From assembly GCF_933775445.1 (NCBI RefSeq), contig NC_065878.1, positions 11,915,395 to 11,979,394 on the forward strand: a stretch of 64,000 nucleotides of DNA, written 5' to 3'. Under the pieces are notes generated by a model. That model made no database searches and had not been told where the DNA came from. It saw only the letters and a program-made list of their open reading frames with translations. Each line of letters opens with the position of its first letter. Positions within the stretch are counted from its first letter, which is position 1. Both the position numbers and the translations under genes were made by a program. The stretch is from Argentina anserina (Eukaryota; Streptophyta; Magnoliopsida; Rosales; Rosaceae). This document shows positions 11,870-23,406 of this stretch, piece by piece.

Positions 11870-12763
11870 CAAGTAATCAGGGCCGGTCCGTCGTATTTGG
11901 AGGCCTTGTGCGAAATATCAAATGTGGCCCCTTATGTGCTCGTGAAAAAAAAAACACCAAAATTAGAAGCACATTATCACAAATAGACATATATATAAGC
12001 AGACTAACAATTAAGTTTACAACAATAAAAAGATAGAAGACCGAGAGAAAATTTTATGTAAAAGCATAATAGATTTACTTCAAAAGCAAATGCTATGTAA
12101 GCATCACACATTTTCATTTTTCAAAACCAACATTAACATCAAAATTCAATCTAATACAGTTGGTGGTTCAATCAATTTAGTTTGAAAAAAGTTCAAAAAA
12201 CAAGCACTCAATTTGAACTAAGTAATTAACATACCTTGGAGAGTTGGAGAGTGGAGAGTTGGAGGCTTGCAGGCTTGGACCCAAATTCCCAGAAGGCCAG
12301 AAATCAACCGATCTCGATGATGCTTGATTGCTTGTCAAGGTCGAAGTCTCGAAGAGGTAGGAGAGTGGGAGAGGAGATGAGAAGAAAGGTCAGAGAAAGG
12401 GAGAAGATGACTGGTCTCATTATCTCAGTGGTATGGACGAGCTACTGGGTTAGATGACTCATATGAGGGGAGTCATTGAGTCATTGGATTGGCCGACTCT
12501 GTGTCTGTGATGGAAGTGAGGAAGTCATTGACTTAAATGAGGGTAGATTATGAGTTTATGACTTATGAAAATTTAGGAAAATTAGCAAAAAAAAAAATTA
12601 AGAGATTTCGAACCGGGAATAAAGGATTCTACACACATCTAAGACTCAAACCAACTTAACTAGTTGTTACAGAGTGAAATAAAATTTTGTTTTAATTTTC
12701 TAAATTTTGGACTCTGTGCCGTTGCACATTTGGCACAGTCGACGGACTGGACCTGCAAGTAAT
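11870..12763. mobile_element. Non-autonomous hAT element with 8-bp target duplication
   Basis: The element runs 11878-12755. Its left end is CAGGGCCGGTCCGTCG and its right end, reverse-complemented, is CAGGTCCAGTCCGTCG: 16-bp terminal repeats with two mismatches. Both ends are flanked by an exact 8-bp duplication, CAAGTAAT (11870-11877 and 12756-12763). An 8-bp duplication with CAGG ends is diagnostic of the hAT superfamily. At 878 bp with no transposase motifs it must be mobilised in trans. An open frame at 12236-12457 looks incidental. Confidence 0.9.
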
Positions 12764-14632
12764 AGTAATGATGTTGCTCCCATGCGGTGAGATTGTAAAT
12801 CAGATTTATAGGTTAAGATTTAAGAAGTTCTGGCCTTTTAGTAGAGCCGCTGCAGACCGAGGTGAAAGGTCTGAAACTCGGAAGTCAGAACTCAGAAGTA
12901 TGAATGCCAGAGAGTTTTACGAAACTGAAACCAATTAATGGGTTCTACAACTGCTTCATCATTTCCAGCAAACGTCTTTAATAAATTTCACACCAATCGG
13001 ATTAAGAGACATCATGATTTTACTTATTTATGTCTCAAAAATTTATTGATCTAAAAATCGTTCAATCATCCAACCAAATGAATTATTTTGATTATTATTA
13101 TTATTATTATTATGTATATCAAGATTATTTTCCTCTATATATATAAAAAATTAAAGTATCGCTCACATGCTAACCAATTATGTCTGCATGCGACATGACT
13201 AGTGCCTGTAGACATGTAATTAATTTTTGGTCAGATTTTTCTTTAAAATTCATTCTGTCAGTCAAAATGGATGTAAATAGTCAAAAGATTTTGCAAGTGT
13301 AACTGTGAAAAAAAAAACAACAATCCTTATTTTGAAAATCTCATCCACATTTTGAATCTAAAAAGTTAAAACAGAAGCCCAAAAATTTCACATCGTAATA
13401 GACTAATAGTTATACGAGTTACTTCTTTAACCCTTTTCATTTTCTTCTGCTAAACATTGTTCATATCATTTTCTGATAGTGATACATAATTGCATATTAC
13501 CTGGCGAAAACGAGAGGCTCGGTCCTCATACAAAAACAAAACGTTTATATGAGTTTTGTGACTTTTGTCACTCTGAGTCTTTTGCCACTTGTGCTGGGAA
13601 GAAAAGGCATTAGTGGGAGAGAAGAAAGCAACAAAAGAGACGAAAGACAAATTGGTTTTTGTTCTCCAAGGTGATCTGGGGTCTCTATCACACGTATGTT
13701 GTGGGTCCTGGTCCTCCAACTCGACACCACCTCCATACCTTCTGGCTTCTGGCTTCATCACAGTTCGATTTTGTTATGTAAAATATAATTTTAGAAAGAT
13801 GAATTTAGCCATTATAAATTACCTCTTGGAATTGAATGATTCAAATGCACTAAAACTTAGTGCGTTTCGGGCTTTGAGCGAAGTGTATAAAAGTTTTGCT
13901 AATCTTACATCTTTCCCAAGTTTCAACACCTAATTTTTTATAGTCTTAACATTATTATTATAGAGAAGTTATTATATTATCGATAAATAAATAAATTATT
14001 AATTTATTTATATGTAAATAAATTAATACTACATAGAAAGTTTTGTTGTTATTCTTAACTTAATTAGGTATTTTTTTCTAACTTTGACTACTATTTCTAT
14101 TTTTAATTCTACTATATTTATTTACTTTCCAAACTCTTAGTATAATGTGATGCGTAAAAGTAGCTTCAAAATAGTAATTTTAAATAATTAATTTACTTAA
14201 TTTGTAATATAAATTTTATATACTATTTCTTGTATGTATTTGATCAATTATTAATCTTCTTTGTGATATTTTTAAATACTAATTAAGTAATTATTATTTT
14301 ATATATTCGTTGGGACTTAAATAAAATTAAAAATATATATTATTTTATACATTTATCGAGGAACCTAGTAATATACACTAGTTCCAAATCGAAACTGGAA
14401 AAAATCATTATTTAATTAAAATTATTAATTTATCGAATATTCATTTATCGATATTAGACTATAATACATAAATTCCTTTTGAATTTCAAAATAATTTATT
14501 TTATTCACAAAAATTATATTGCTCCCGTGTTCGCCCTCAAAAGTTCCATGTGTTGTTTTTTTTTTCTAATTATATGAATATCATTATGCCTATGTTGTAT
14601 TGACAATTTTAGGAGTTGAAGTTAGTTTAGTT
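12764..14632. other. Intergenic, ATT microsatellite, nothing else recognised
   Basis: AT-rich DNA with an ATT microsatellite at about 13089-13112. The open frames at 13450-13933 on both strands overlap each other and show no recognisable domain. The stretch 13940-14520 is more than 75% A+T by eye and has no features. Confidence 0.5.
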
Positions 14633-15326
14633 GTATTAAGCAGGGGCGGATCTACCTTAGTTTATGGGTTGCTCAAGCATCCCCAATCTAAGACAAAAGA
14701 AAAAAAAAACCTAGATACATAAAACTTTATTTCTTTAGCTTGGGTTTTCTGAAGCATCCCCAAACCCCTAGATTCTAGTTTGACTTCTTTCTTAACTTCA
14801 CACTTCTTCGGTTCTTCCACACCCTCAATAGCGCGTCCCCCTCAACCAACTAGGTTACGATGCGCTCTGCCACTATTACCTCTGTACGTTTTCAAATATA
14901 ATCTATTATGCTATTATGTAAAATCTTGGGCCAAAACAAAAGCGTTCAAATCAAATTACTTCATGATTTTATGAGAAATGTAGACTTTGGGAGTTAGAAT
15001 ATTCAAATCTATTTTTTCATATCTTCTCTAAATTTTTATGACCAATTTCAACCTTTAATATTTTCAGTCTTCATTGGTCAATTTATATTAAGAAAGAGAA
15101 TGATGAATCTTAGATGATGAGGAGGTGATTAGAGAGATCGAATATTCATCGACTAATATGTGAGAAAATTTTAATATGTGCGAAAAAATTATATTAATTT
15201 TGTGTGTAAATTTTGATTTCGATTAATAAAATTATCTCGCACTATCGATATTTTCCACTATATTTTTTTGTAGAGAAGTTCAAGCATCCCTAGTATTGTG
15301 ATTCAGGATCCGCCACTGATATTAAG
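14633..15326. mobile_element. Short hAT element with near-exact 8-bp target duplication
   Basis: The element runs 14641-15318 (678 bp). Its left end is CAGGGGCGGATC and the right end reverse-complemented is CAGTGGCGGATC. The flanks are GTATTAAG (14633-14640) and ATATTAAG (15319-15326), matching at 7 of 8 positions. GCATCCCCA and GCATCCCTA occur as subterminal motifs. There is no transposase, so it is a non-autonomous hAT copy of a different family from the one at 11.9 kb. Confidence 0.85.
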
Positions 15327-15892
15327 CTCTCTTTTTGCGAAGTAATCGGTTGTATTAAGCTAGTTGTGGCTCTTGCCTTAGCGGCTATTGATTTTAATGG
15401 AATCAATTTATTTTCAAAAAATTCATACCTATGTTCTATGATCATTTTTTTAAACAATTTGACAATTTTTTCTAATAATATCTATTTTGAAAAGAGAATT
15501 CGGATAAAGAAGAAGTATTTGAATCCGAATCGATAAATCAATCAGCTAAATGCATTTTGCTAGAGATAATAGACATGAGTTTGAGACATTGAGACCTGTC
15601 CTCCGAGGCACATAGCTCGCTCTCTACATCGGACTATGTGAGTTGAAAGTGAGACTGTGAGAGCTATATTACCACAGTACCACCACGCCTATTATGGTGA
15701 ATGATATTGATATTAGTAAAGCCATAAGAAGTTGAATATCCTTAACATTTCCCCGTTCAGCAGCATAACATATCTCAAAGGAATTAACTCAATTAAAGCA
15801 AATTTACTGCCTTCATAAAATCAGATTCCACCACTTCATTTCTTAGCCTTTGTTCTACTACAAGTTCGAGCTCAATTTTATTTTCAGAAGCT
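15327..15892. other. Intergenic, nothing recognised
   Basis: No open frame or repeat structure could be supported. The sequence on the far side of the nested stack (20834 onward) is its original continuation. Confidence 0.4.
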
Positions 15893-16277
15893 CAGCCTGT
15901 AATAACCCGATTTTTCAGAATGATTTTTGGATTGCTTTTAAATTTATAAAGTTTGTGAAATTTATTAAACGTGTTCGTGTCGCCTTGCGACGTCGGAAAT
16001 CGAAAACGGAAACGTTATCGGAACGTTTATTTAGAAAAAATTTACGTTTTCCTCAACGTGAGAATCGACTTTTTTTTCGTCGCTCGTTTGTAAAAACTTC
16101 CTTCAGGAAAGTTGTAGAGCTTGTCGATACGAGTTCGAGGACACTTCACGCGTTCGAATAGGACGTCGGACGTGAAAGTTATTAACGACGGAAGTAGTTT
16201 CCGATTTTGGAAACGAGTATAAATAGAACATTTTAGGGATTAGGGTTTCCATTTCTGGAAACCCTTCACTCGCCCCC

Positions 16278-16279
<2 letters not shown>

Positions 16280-16319
<40 letters not shown>
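16280..16319 (+). repeat. CT microsatellite, insertion target
   Basis: About 19 CT units in the pyrimidine-rich leader of the outer family-1 copy. The inner family-1 copy inserted inside this run; CT-rich sequence resumes at 18987. Confidence 0.9.
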
Positions 16320-16326
<7 letters not shown>

Positions 16327-16620
16327 CCCGAATTTTTTGGAACTAATTATCGAGTATTTCAACTTGTTAAATTTGTGAAATTAATTCAAGACGACAATTG
16401 GTGGTTCGCGACATTTCGAAACGTTATCGGAACGTTTATTTAGAAAAACGTTACGTTTCCGCAACGTGAATACCGACTTTTATTCCGTCGCTCGTCTGCA
16501 AAAACTTCCTTCATGGAAGTTGTAGAGCTCGTCAATACGAGTTCGTGAATTTGTCACGCGTTCGAATCGGACGTCGTACGTAAAAGTTATTAACGATGGA
16601 AGTTAGTTTCCGATTTAGAA

Positions 16621-16634
16621 AGGGGTATAAAAGG
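16621..16634 (+). promoter_or_regulatory. TATA box of the family-1 LTR
   Basis: GGGGTATAAAAGG precedes a conserved GGGTTTCCATTT and a pyrimidine-rich leader. The outer copy has the same arrangement at 16214-16222, and the minus-strand copy has it at about 54066-54078. Conserved position supports a functional LTR promoter at the time of insertion. Confidence 0.6.
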
Positions 16635-17149
16635 AAAACTTATCAGAAGTAGGGTTTCCATTTTCGGAAACCCTCTTCACTCTCTCACCCGCGCCTCCCT
16701 TTTCTCTCTCTCCCCTCGCGAAACACTCTCCCCCGACCTCGCCTCTCACGCCGGGGATCTCCGCCTCCAGGCCGCTAGCTCCTAGAGCACCCAGGGACCT
16801 CCGCAGTCGACCCCGAGCCCGGTGCACCTCACCTCGCCGCTGCAACCACACTCGCGATAGATTGAAGCTCGGAGACTTCCTCCGCCGTGCTCCACCGTTG
16901 ACGCCGCGCTCGTGGCAAGCTCTCCTCCCCCCTCCTCGCCTCTGGGACCATCCACGACAAGGATTGAACCTCGATTCGCCGCGCACCCTCACCTCTGCTC
17001 GATCGACACCACCGGCATCTCACACACCTCCAACGACGATTCAAGGGCTCCGTCGTGAAATCTAGGTATGAAATTGATGCGATTGATGTTTTGTGTGATT
17101 GTTGATAATTTTTGAATGAATTTGGGTTGGATTTGTGGAGATCGGAGGA

Positions 17150-17372
17150 GGATTGAAGGAGAGGGGTTACCGCCGCCTTAGGCGGCGCGTGTGGACGCGT
17201 GGAGGTGGTTAGGGACGGCGTGAGGCCGTGGAAAGGAAAGGGGGAAGGAAGGAGGGGTTTGGCGTGCTACGCGCCAGCTTTAGGCTCGGCGCGTGGGCCC
17301 CACGCGCGGTCGCCGTCGTGTGGCGCGTGTACCCTACGCGCCGCCACGTGCGACGGCGCGTGAACAATAATT
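17150..17372 (+). other. CpG-dense block in the family-1 LTR
   Basis: Dense in CG dinucleotides, with several GGCGCGTG/CACGCGCC words and a near-palindrome around GTGGGCCCCAC at 17293-17303. A related block lies at 53385-53460 in the other long copy. Heavily methylated plant repeats usually lose CG by deamination, so its retention is notable. Confidence 0.5.
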
Positions 17373-18101
17373 TCAAACATTAAATTGTAAAATTTATTTT
17401 TACGACGGTGAATGTAAAAATGTGATTTACATACGGTAAATGTAAATTTTATTTTACGTACGGTAAATGTAAATTACTTTCAGTAAATGTAAAAAGTAAT
17501 TAATATTTACTGAGGCAGTATTTACATTTGAACAGTATTCGTACATATAGAAATACGTAAACAGTATGTACACGTACATGAATACGTAATTGATGTGTAT
17601 TTGTACATAAATACGTGAATAGTAACCCGTGAACAGTAATTTCGTAAAACCAGAAATTGCTGAACAGTAACGTATTATTACTGTTTCGGCATTTAAGGTT
17701 TACGAAACGTTTCTAAATTCCTTTCTTATCTTTTCAAGGTGATCGATAAATTAAGGAAATGAATTATATTCGGAAATTGTAGAATTACGCTCGAGTTGAT
17801 AAGGTGAGTAAAATCTCACATATTTACGAATCTACCATTGCGGAGATTTAAGATTTTGCAAGAGTTTTAAATATTGAAATACGACATGTATATGATATAG
17901 TGGAATATATATATATACTTGTATAAATGGTAAATAGGTATATATATATATATAGTTTGCTATATTATATACTGATGTGAATTCATTGTGAATATGTCAT
18001 TTTGATGACGAGAATTATATATTGAGCATGTCGAGTTAATTTGTATAATATGAGGTGATGATTATTGTATGTGGTTTTAACATGGTATTTGTTAAAACGT
18101 T

Positions 18102-18190
18102 TTGTCTTCGGACGTGATTTAATGTCTTCGGACGAGTTTTGTCTTTCGGACGTGTTTATGTCTTCGGACCAGTCTTCGGACGTGTTTGGC
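18102..18190 (+). repeat. Short TCTTCGGACGTG array
   Basis: About five copies of a 17-20-bp unit, TCTTCGGACGTGTTT with variants. The homologous array at 52503-52602 has about six units, while the truncated copy at 40842-40864 has one. Confidence 0.75.
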
Positions 18191-18229
18191 ATGTCGGAAC
18201 CTAGCCTTTGGCCGGGCGAAAATTACGAT

Positions 18230-18520
18230 ACAGTTAGAGCTCTAGTCTGTCTGCCGGAGTACTGCATGTGAGGTAACAGATGGGTTATCGGCTCATGAGT
18301 ACTCATATTTTTGGATGTTGGGTAGCAGGAGGTTGCCCAATATCGGCGGTGTACTATGTGAGGGGTAACAGAGGTGTACCAGCGTTCATTAGTACCCGTA
18401 TTATAAATGTATTTGGGTAAACAGATGGTTGCCCAATTTCTCATGAGCACTTTCATTTTCATTTTTTTTTGGGACAACCAGATGGGCCGTCCATTGACTC
18501 GTGAGTGCATTTATATTTGT
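18230..18520 (+). repeat. CTCATGAG/GGTAACAGATGG array
   Basis: About four degenerate copies of a 60-80-bp unit containing GGTAACAGATGGGTT, TGCCCAAT and CTCATGAGTACTCAT. Homologous arrays lie at 52180-52445 and 40550-40770 on the minus strand. Confidence 0.7.
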
Positions 18521-19116
18521 TGATTTGTGGATTTTCGTATATATTGATATGCGAGTTATATTTTCATTTTACTCATACGAGCTGTAAAGCTTACCGGGTT
18601 TGTGTTTACAATCCCGGTGCACCAATTCAATGGTGTAGGGGATAATTCCGCAGGTGTTGATTAGTAGAAATCGAAGGACAACTCTGAAGACTCGAAGTCG
18701 TTCATTATCCTACTTTTGGTGAGGTTTTTATTGTGGATTTGTGTGAGAACTTGTGAGGATTTATTTGTGGGTTTTGTGAGAGATTGTGAGGATTATTACA
18801 TTACCATTTTTATGTAATGTTGAATTATAAATTTAGTTTGTAATAATTGGTTTGTCTGAGTTGTATTGTGAACTCAGTAATGATCCGCTGTGGCATTTAA
18901 AATGATTTCGATTCATTGAGATTGTTTTAGTGTTTTTCATGACTTCGAAATTTGAGTTTCATGCTCGAAATTTCGGGGTCGTGACACTCTTCTCTCTCGT
19001 TCTCTCTCCCCGATCGCCTTCTCTCCCTCACTCTCAAACGCCGCCGGCGATCTCCGCCTCCAGACCGCCGTGCCTCTCATCGCCACGCCACACGGCCTCG
19101 CAAGGACCTCCGCGTC

Positions 19117-20726
19117 GGACCTGATAGGAGCACTTTGTGCGACGTTCTTAACATGTTTTTACCTCAATTTGTACTTTGCTTAGCCCTTATTGTTGTACTA
19201 TTGAGTTATTGAGTCGTAGTAAGAGTCTTGAGCGGTATTGGATGCATTTTTGTGCTTACATGAGTTAAAACGCATAATTGGTTTAGAGTCCTAGTTTGAC
19301 TAGGAATCCTTGTTAGGTTTTGAAACTAATTATCTCTTACTTATGATTTTATTTTCTTATTTTCAGATTGGATTAAAGAGATAATTAAAGAAAAAAAGAT
19401 GGAGCCAAGTCATACAACAATTAAATAGAAGATGATCATTAAATGCATAAAACATGACATGTTTTAGGGATTAAAACATGGCATGTTTTAGAGATTAAAG
19501 CATGGCATGTTTTAGGGAATAAAACTTTCCATGTTTTAAGGATTAAAGCATGGCATGTTTTAGGGAATTAAACTTTCCATGATTTAAGGGATTAAAGCAT
19601 GGCATTATTATAGGAAGAAAGAAGCAATTTCAAACCCTCCATCTTTCCTCTATATATACATGGCTTCACCTCTCAAATATCATGACTTCTCATTTGCATT
19701 CAAGAGCCAAAACTCTACCAAAATACTATCTCAAACATCCTTCATCAAAACAACAATCCATCCTCCCCCATATAGCAATTCCATCTCCACCGAAATCACT
19801 ATTGAAGACACACCTCCAAGGTTCATACAACGTGTGATTCTCGCAACTTTTCTCCGTGGGTTTGTTTGTTTTTGATTTTTTTACAATACTTTGTCTATGA
19901 AGATTGTAGTATGATGTTTGTGTGAGATTATTGTTTTGTATTAAGAATCGAAATTTTCAGATTGTTTTATTGGATTTTTGGATCTTTGCCGAATTGATGG
20001 TTTTCTATAATTAATGAGTTTGTATTTCTATTGTTGTGTTCTAATCATCTTTCTCATACTTTTAGATAATTTTCAGATATGTGCATATGAATTTAGTGCT
20101 TGGATGCATTCCCTAAGATTGTGTTTGAGTGCTAGATTCATCAACCATATTGACACAAATCGAATCATGCCCTAAGTAGGTTCGATTTGTGTTGATTAAA
20201 AGTGGTAAAAATTCTGGAAATTTGCATGTGAAACCATGGTGGGTGACGCCATACATGAAACATGTCTCCAACAAAGATTTGGTGCTTAAATGTAATCTTA
20301 TTTGATTTCTACTCTAAGTGTTATTGAATTCGATTGCATGCAAATTTAGATTAAGCCCTAAGTCAATCTAAATGTTAATTGAAATCTTGCACGATTAGAT
20401 GATCCCCTAAGGCTCTATTTGTATTGGTGTCTAAAAAGTATGTAATTGGTCGAATTAGAATGCATGATAGGTTCGAACTTGTAATTATGTGGTGTAGTGG
20501 TAAACTTGGTTTAAGTTTGTTAAAGAGAAGTCGATCATGTAAATAGTAATTTATGTTTTATTTTAGTAGTTAATAATCAATCACAAACCCCCAATTATTT
20601 GTTAACACTAAAAGTTTAGAGTTCCCTTCAATTCCCCGGACTGAACGATCTCTGCTTATTCTATACTAACAATGATGTTTTACAAGGTTTATTATAGACG
20701 TTTTAATAAAACGCTCTATCAGGACC
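19117..20726 (+). mobile_element. Family-2 solo LTR with exact 5-bp target duplication
   Basis: Element 19122-20721 (1600 bp), starting TGATAGGAGCAC and ending CGCTCTATCA, with GGACC duplicated on each side (19117-19121 and 20722-20726). The ends form a short inverted repeat, TGATAG/CTATCA. The same LTR occurs at 38981-40549, where it is the 3' LTR of a gypsy remnant, which identifies this lone copy as a solo LTR left by LTR-LTR recombination. A TATA box lies near 19650 (CTATATATACATGGC). The open frame 19660-19875 just after it is a leader-like stretch also present at 39490-39709 and is probably not a gene. Confidence 0.9.
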
Positions 20727-20833
20727 CCGAGCCCATGACGCCCTGCCTCGTCACCGTGAAGCAGCACGCCACAACCGAGCCTCCTACGATTCTCACCGCC
20801 GCATACTCGAAATTTTGGAGTCGTGACACAGCC

Positions 20834-21829
20834 ACTAAAAGATAAACTTAGTAATGGTTCTCGTCTCCCGCAACTGCAATTAACATCCCTTATAATCGCA
20901 CCGCCACCAAGAATAATGAAGCCTAAATGCACAAATTTATTGGACAAGGGATGTACGCAGTACGCGATATCAATCAGTTAGGGAGTGCATCTGTGCATGA
21001 AATCAAACATAATAATACATCTATAAATACAGAATGATGATGTGCTAGAAATTTCATAACCCTAAATTTCACTTATGCCTCGTTTGCTTCGCGGAAAGCA
21101 GTATTCGAAAATTAAGGAAACTCAGTTCGTTTCTTGGCATTTGGGACGCAAACTATAAGTCACTAGTTTCCTGAAGCAAAATATGATAGGAGGGAAAATA
21201 ATGTCATCGAAATTCCAAATGAATTACTTTCTCCCTCACCTCATAACATTAGAGAGACCTCATCCATCAGAGAAGGTTTCAAGATATCATGATGGTTTTA
21301 ACAATTATTAGCCAGTTACGCCCATTAACCAAACCAATCAACCTTCACTTACACTATACTCAATATACTAGAGTCGCATTACATACAACTGCACAACAAC
21401 AAAATCAATAAGAAAGATTTTAAACCGAGTTTGTCTAGAGCAACATTGACTGAGCAAGAAGGCAAGAACTGATATATGATCTCATATAATCCAAAAAAAA
21501 AAAAGGGAGTAGAAAATGCAATCAACATCTACAAGTTTTTTTTTGGTAATGACCTACACAGAGTTAGGAACTTAATTATTTACAACATTACTCTCTGTTC
21601 ATCATTACTTGTCCACCATTACTCTTACACAGGTGCATAAGATCTCACTACCTTTTGCCGTAAGAAACGGAGGAAGATCTTCAATTACCAGAAGTCCAGA
21701 TTTCAGAACGACCAGAATTAACTCTCTGATTGATTGATTGATTGATGACACTTCTCTCTCTATCAGTGTGTTACTTCAATTTTTCATACCTACCAAATCT
21801 TTCTCTACGATCTCATTCCATGTTGAAAC
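20834..21829. other. Intergenic, with a LINE-tail-like sequence
   Basis: The minus strand at about 21585-21537 ends GGTCATTACC followed by A9, which resembles a plant L1 3' end. Its target duplication is not convincing. The rest is AT-rich downstream DNA of the PLATZ gene. The minus frame at 20666-20947 crosses the element boundary and is not a gene. Confidence 0.4.
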
Positions 21830-23312
21830 TCAATGAAGTGGTGCCCGGTGAGGAGTCCCTTTTCTCCGGCGGGTTGACATTTCCGACACTGATATAAATG
21901 CCTTCCGGGCCGCCCTTAGTAAGCTGCTTCTCTTTTTCCTTACAATCTCTGTCGTAGCAGTACATGTCAATGACATGCAACCCAATTCGCCGTAACCTAC
22001 AGAACCGGAGGAGGTTCTCACCGAAGTGGAGGACGTTCGAACCGAGCCGGCGGGTTCAAGAACCGAGTTGGGAGTCAGCAAAGCATCGTCTAAAGCATGC
22101 TCCGGTAAAGACATGAAGTTGCACTCGTGATTGATCAATCTGGACAGACCACCTTTTGTCTTTATAACATGATCAATCTGAAGAGAAAGAACCAAACAGA
22201 GACAGACTCAATTGAGTGAGAGAAGGGCCGGAATCGAAAAGGGTATGTGACAAAATTCACAATTTTTGAGAAACTAGAATAAAAATTTGAGCTTTGAGGT
22301 TTGAAGAATTGAGCTAGAGTTAAGAACCTTGCAAGAGATAGAACAATAGTGACAAGAGTCTTTCACGCTTCTGTCACAGGTACTGCACACGTTGCCGGAG
22401 CCTTGGCAGCAACTCTTTATATTTGACCTCCGGTTCAGAAACACAACCTTTGCGCTGTTGGATGTGTATGACTGTAGAGAGAGATGGTGAAAATGAGTGA
22501 TGGAATTTAACAGAATCAAAAGGGGAGAGTTGAATTTCAATTATGCTTTGGGTCCTCTAAAACCCTTTCCAACCAAATTGAGAGAAAAAGGGAGATACAG
22601 AACGATATAAAGAACACTACTTTTTCATGAACTTTTCTGATTTCTCTGTTGTTGAAGTGACCCTTAGAACTCATCCAATTAAAGGCAATAAAACTACATG
22701 ATCTTCATGAAGGAAGCAATTGAAGAAGCCCAGAAAGTCTAAATTAAGCTGGAAAGGTGGAAAGCAAGGATCTTTGATCAAGTTTTCAATTTCGGTGGAA
22801 TAAAGATACTTACTTGAACCAAGGCACAGTCGATCAACTTAGAAGCATCATCTAGCTTTATGACATCTTGGTACATATACCTCCTTATCTGAATCCAAAG
22901 AAAACAAGAAGCATTAAGCACCATAACTACACTGAATTGGAAATAATACAGAGTGAAGACTTTGAAACTCGGGAAATTTGATTGGAATTACCTTTAACAG
23001 TCTGTGAGATTGGTGATGGGTGAAGCAATGAGGGCAGAAACTGATGCAACAATCCAAGCAGTATGAGTTCTTCTCGTTCTTCCTCTCCTCATGAACTATG
23101 CAAGCATTGAAGAACTTCTCAGAGAGCAGAACGGCTAGCCAGGGAGGTAGAAGTTTTGAAGGGACAAACTACAAGACATGAATTAACAATCAGAAAAGTG
23201 TATCAACTTCAATTAGAGCTAGTCTTGCCAAGATTTCAATGATACTGAGAAAAAAAAAACGGAGAAAAACAATTTGGAGTGAAATACAGAAGGTAGAGAG
23301 GAAACCCACCAT
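21830..23312 (-). CDS. PLATZ zinc-binding transcription factor
   Basis: Five exons on the minus strand: 23312-23310 (ATG only), 23168-22992, 22888-22814, 22471-22328 and 22177-21830. All internal boundaries are GT-AG with phase-0 joins, giving 248 residues plus stop, within the family's usual size. The PLATZ region has the expected Cys/His spacing: ACIVHEE, YCLDCC, FCPHCFTHHQSH, then RRYMYQDV, VFLNRR, CCQGSGNVCSTCDR, and CHYCSISCK to about residue 133. The C-terminal half is Ser/Thr-rich with a basic KKRSS...RRRKG segment that could act as a nuclear signal. PLATZ proteins bind A/T-rich DNA in a zinc-dependent way and mostly repress transcription. The single-codon first exon is the least certain part. 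The second-exon splice site is clear and no other ATG is in frame upstream of WLAVLL. Confidence 0.9.
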
Positions 23313-23406
23313 TTTGTTTTGCTTAATGGAGAAAGAGACAATGAGAGACTGAGAGGGTGGTTCAATTATGGACAGGGATGAAGAGAAGAGAGGACATTGG
23401 TGGAGG

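Larger units (their letters stand above)
16319..18986 (+). mobile_element. Family-1 long LTR, probably solo (2668 bp)
   Basis: It runs from TGTAATAACCCG to GGGGTCGTGACA. The flanks CTCTC and CTCTT lie in the CT tract, so the target duplication is only approximate. No gag or pol motifs and no second LTR are visible, so it is either a solo LTR or a non-autonomous element. Order of parts: a block with ACGTTATCGGAACG, a TATA box near 16625, a pyrimidine-rich leader, a CpG-dense block (about 17150-17370), AT-rich TAAATGTAA repeats, a TCTTCGGACGTG array, a CTCATGAG array, and the 3' end. The size and ends resemble long-LTR Ty3/gypsy elements, but the lineage is an inference. Confidence 0.8.
15893..20833 (+). 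mobile_element. Deleted family-1 LTR copy hosting two nested insertions
   Basis: The outer copy begins TGTAATAACCCG at 15898 and ends GTCGTGACA at 20828, flanked by the exact 5-bp duplication CAGCC (15893-15897 and 20829-20833). TG...CA ends with a 5-bp duplication indicate an LTR. Its own sequence is only about 660 bp: 15898-16318, 18987-19121 and 20727-20828. The rest is a second family-1 copy (16319-18986) and a family-2 solo LTR (19122-20721). Compared with the full copy it has an internal deletion that joins its GC-rich promoter-downstream part to its 3' end. A TATA-like box (GAGTATAAATAG) lies near 16216. Confidence 0.85.

Noticed and set aside
12600..12670. On the minus strand, TAGTTAAGTTGGTTTGAG followed by GGTTCGAAATC and a T-run look like tRNA A and B boxes.
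   Set aside because: No cloverleaf with acceptor and anticodon stems can be drawn and the sequence is inside the hAT element; at best a SINE-like or chance resemblance.
16615..17065. Overlapping open frames on both strands with Arg/Pro-rich products.
   Set aside because: GC-rich LTR leader without stops by composition; no domain and not conserved as protein in the other copies.
19660..19875. 71-codon frame MASPLKYHDFSFAF..., partly conserved at 39490-39709.
   Set aside because: It lies just after the LTR TATA box in both copies, so the similarity reflects LTR homology and not a protein gene.
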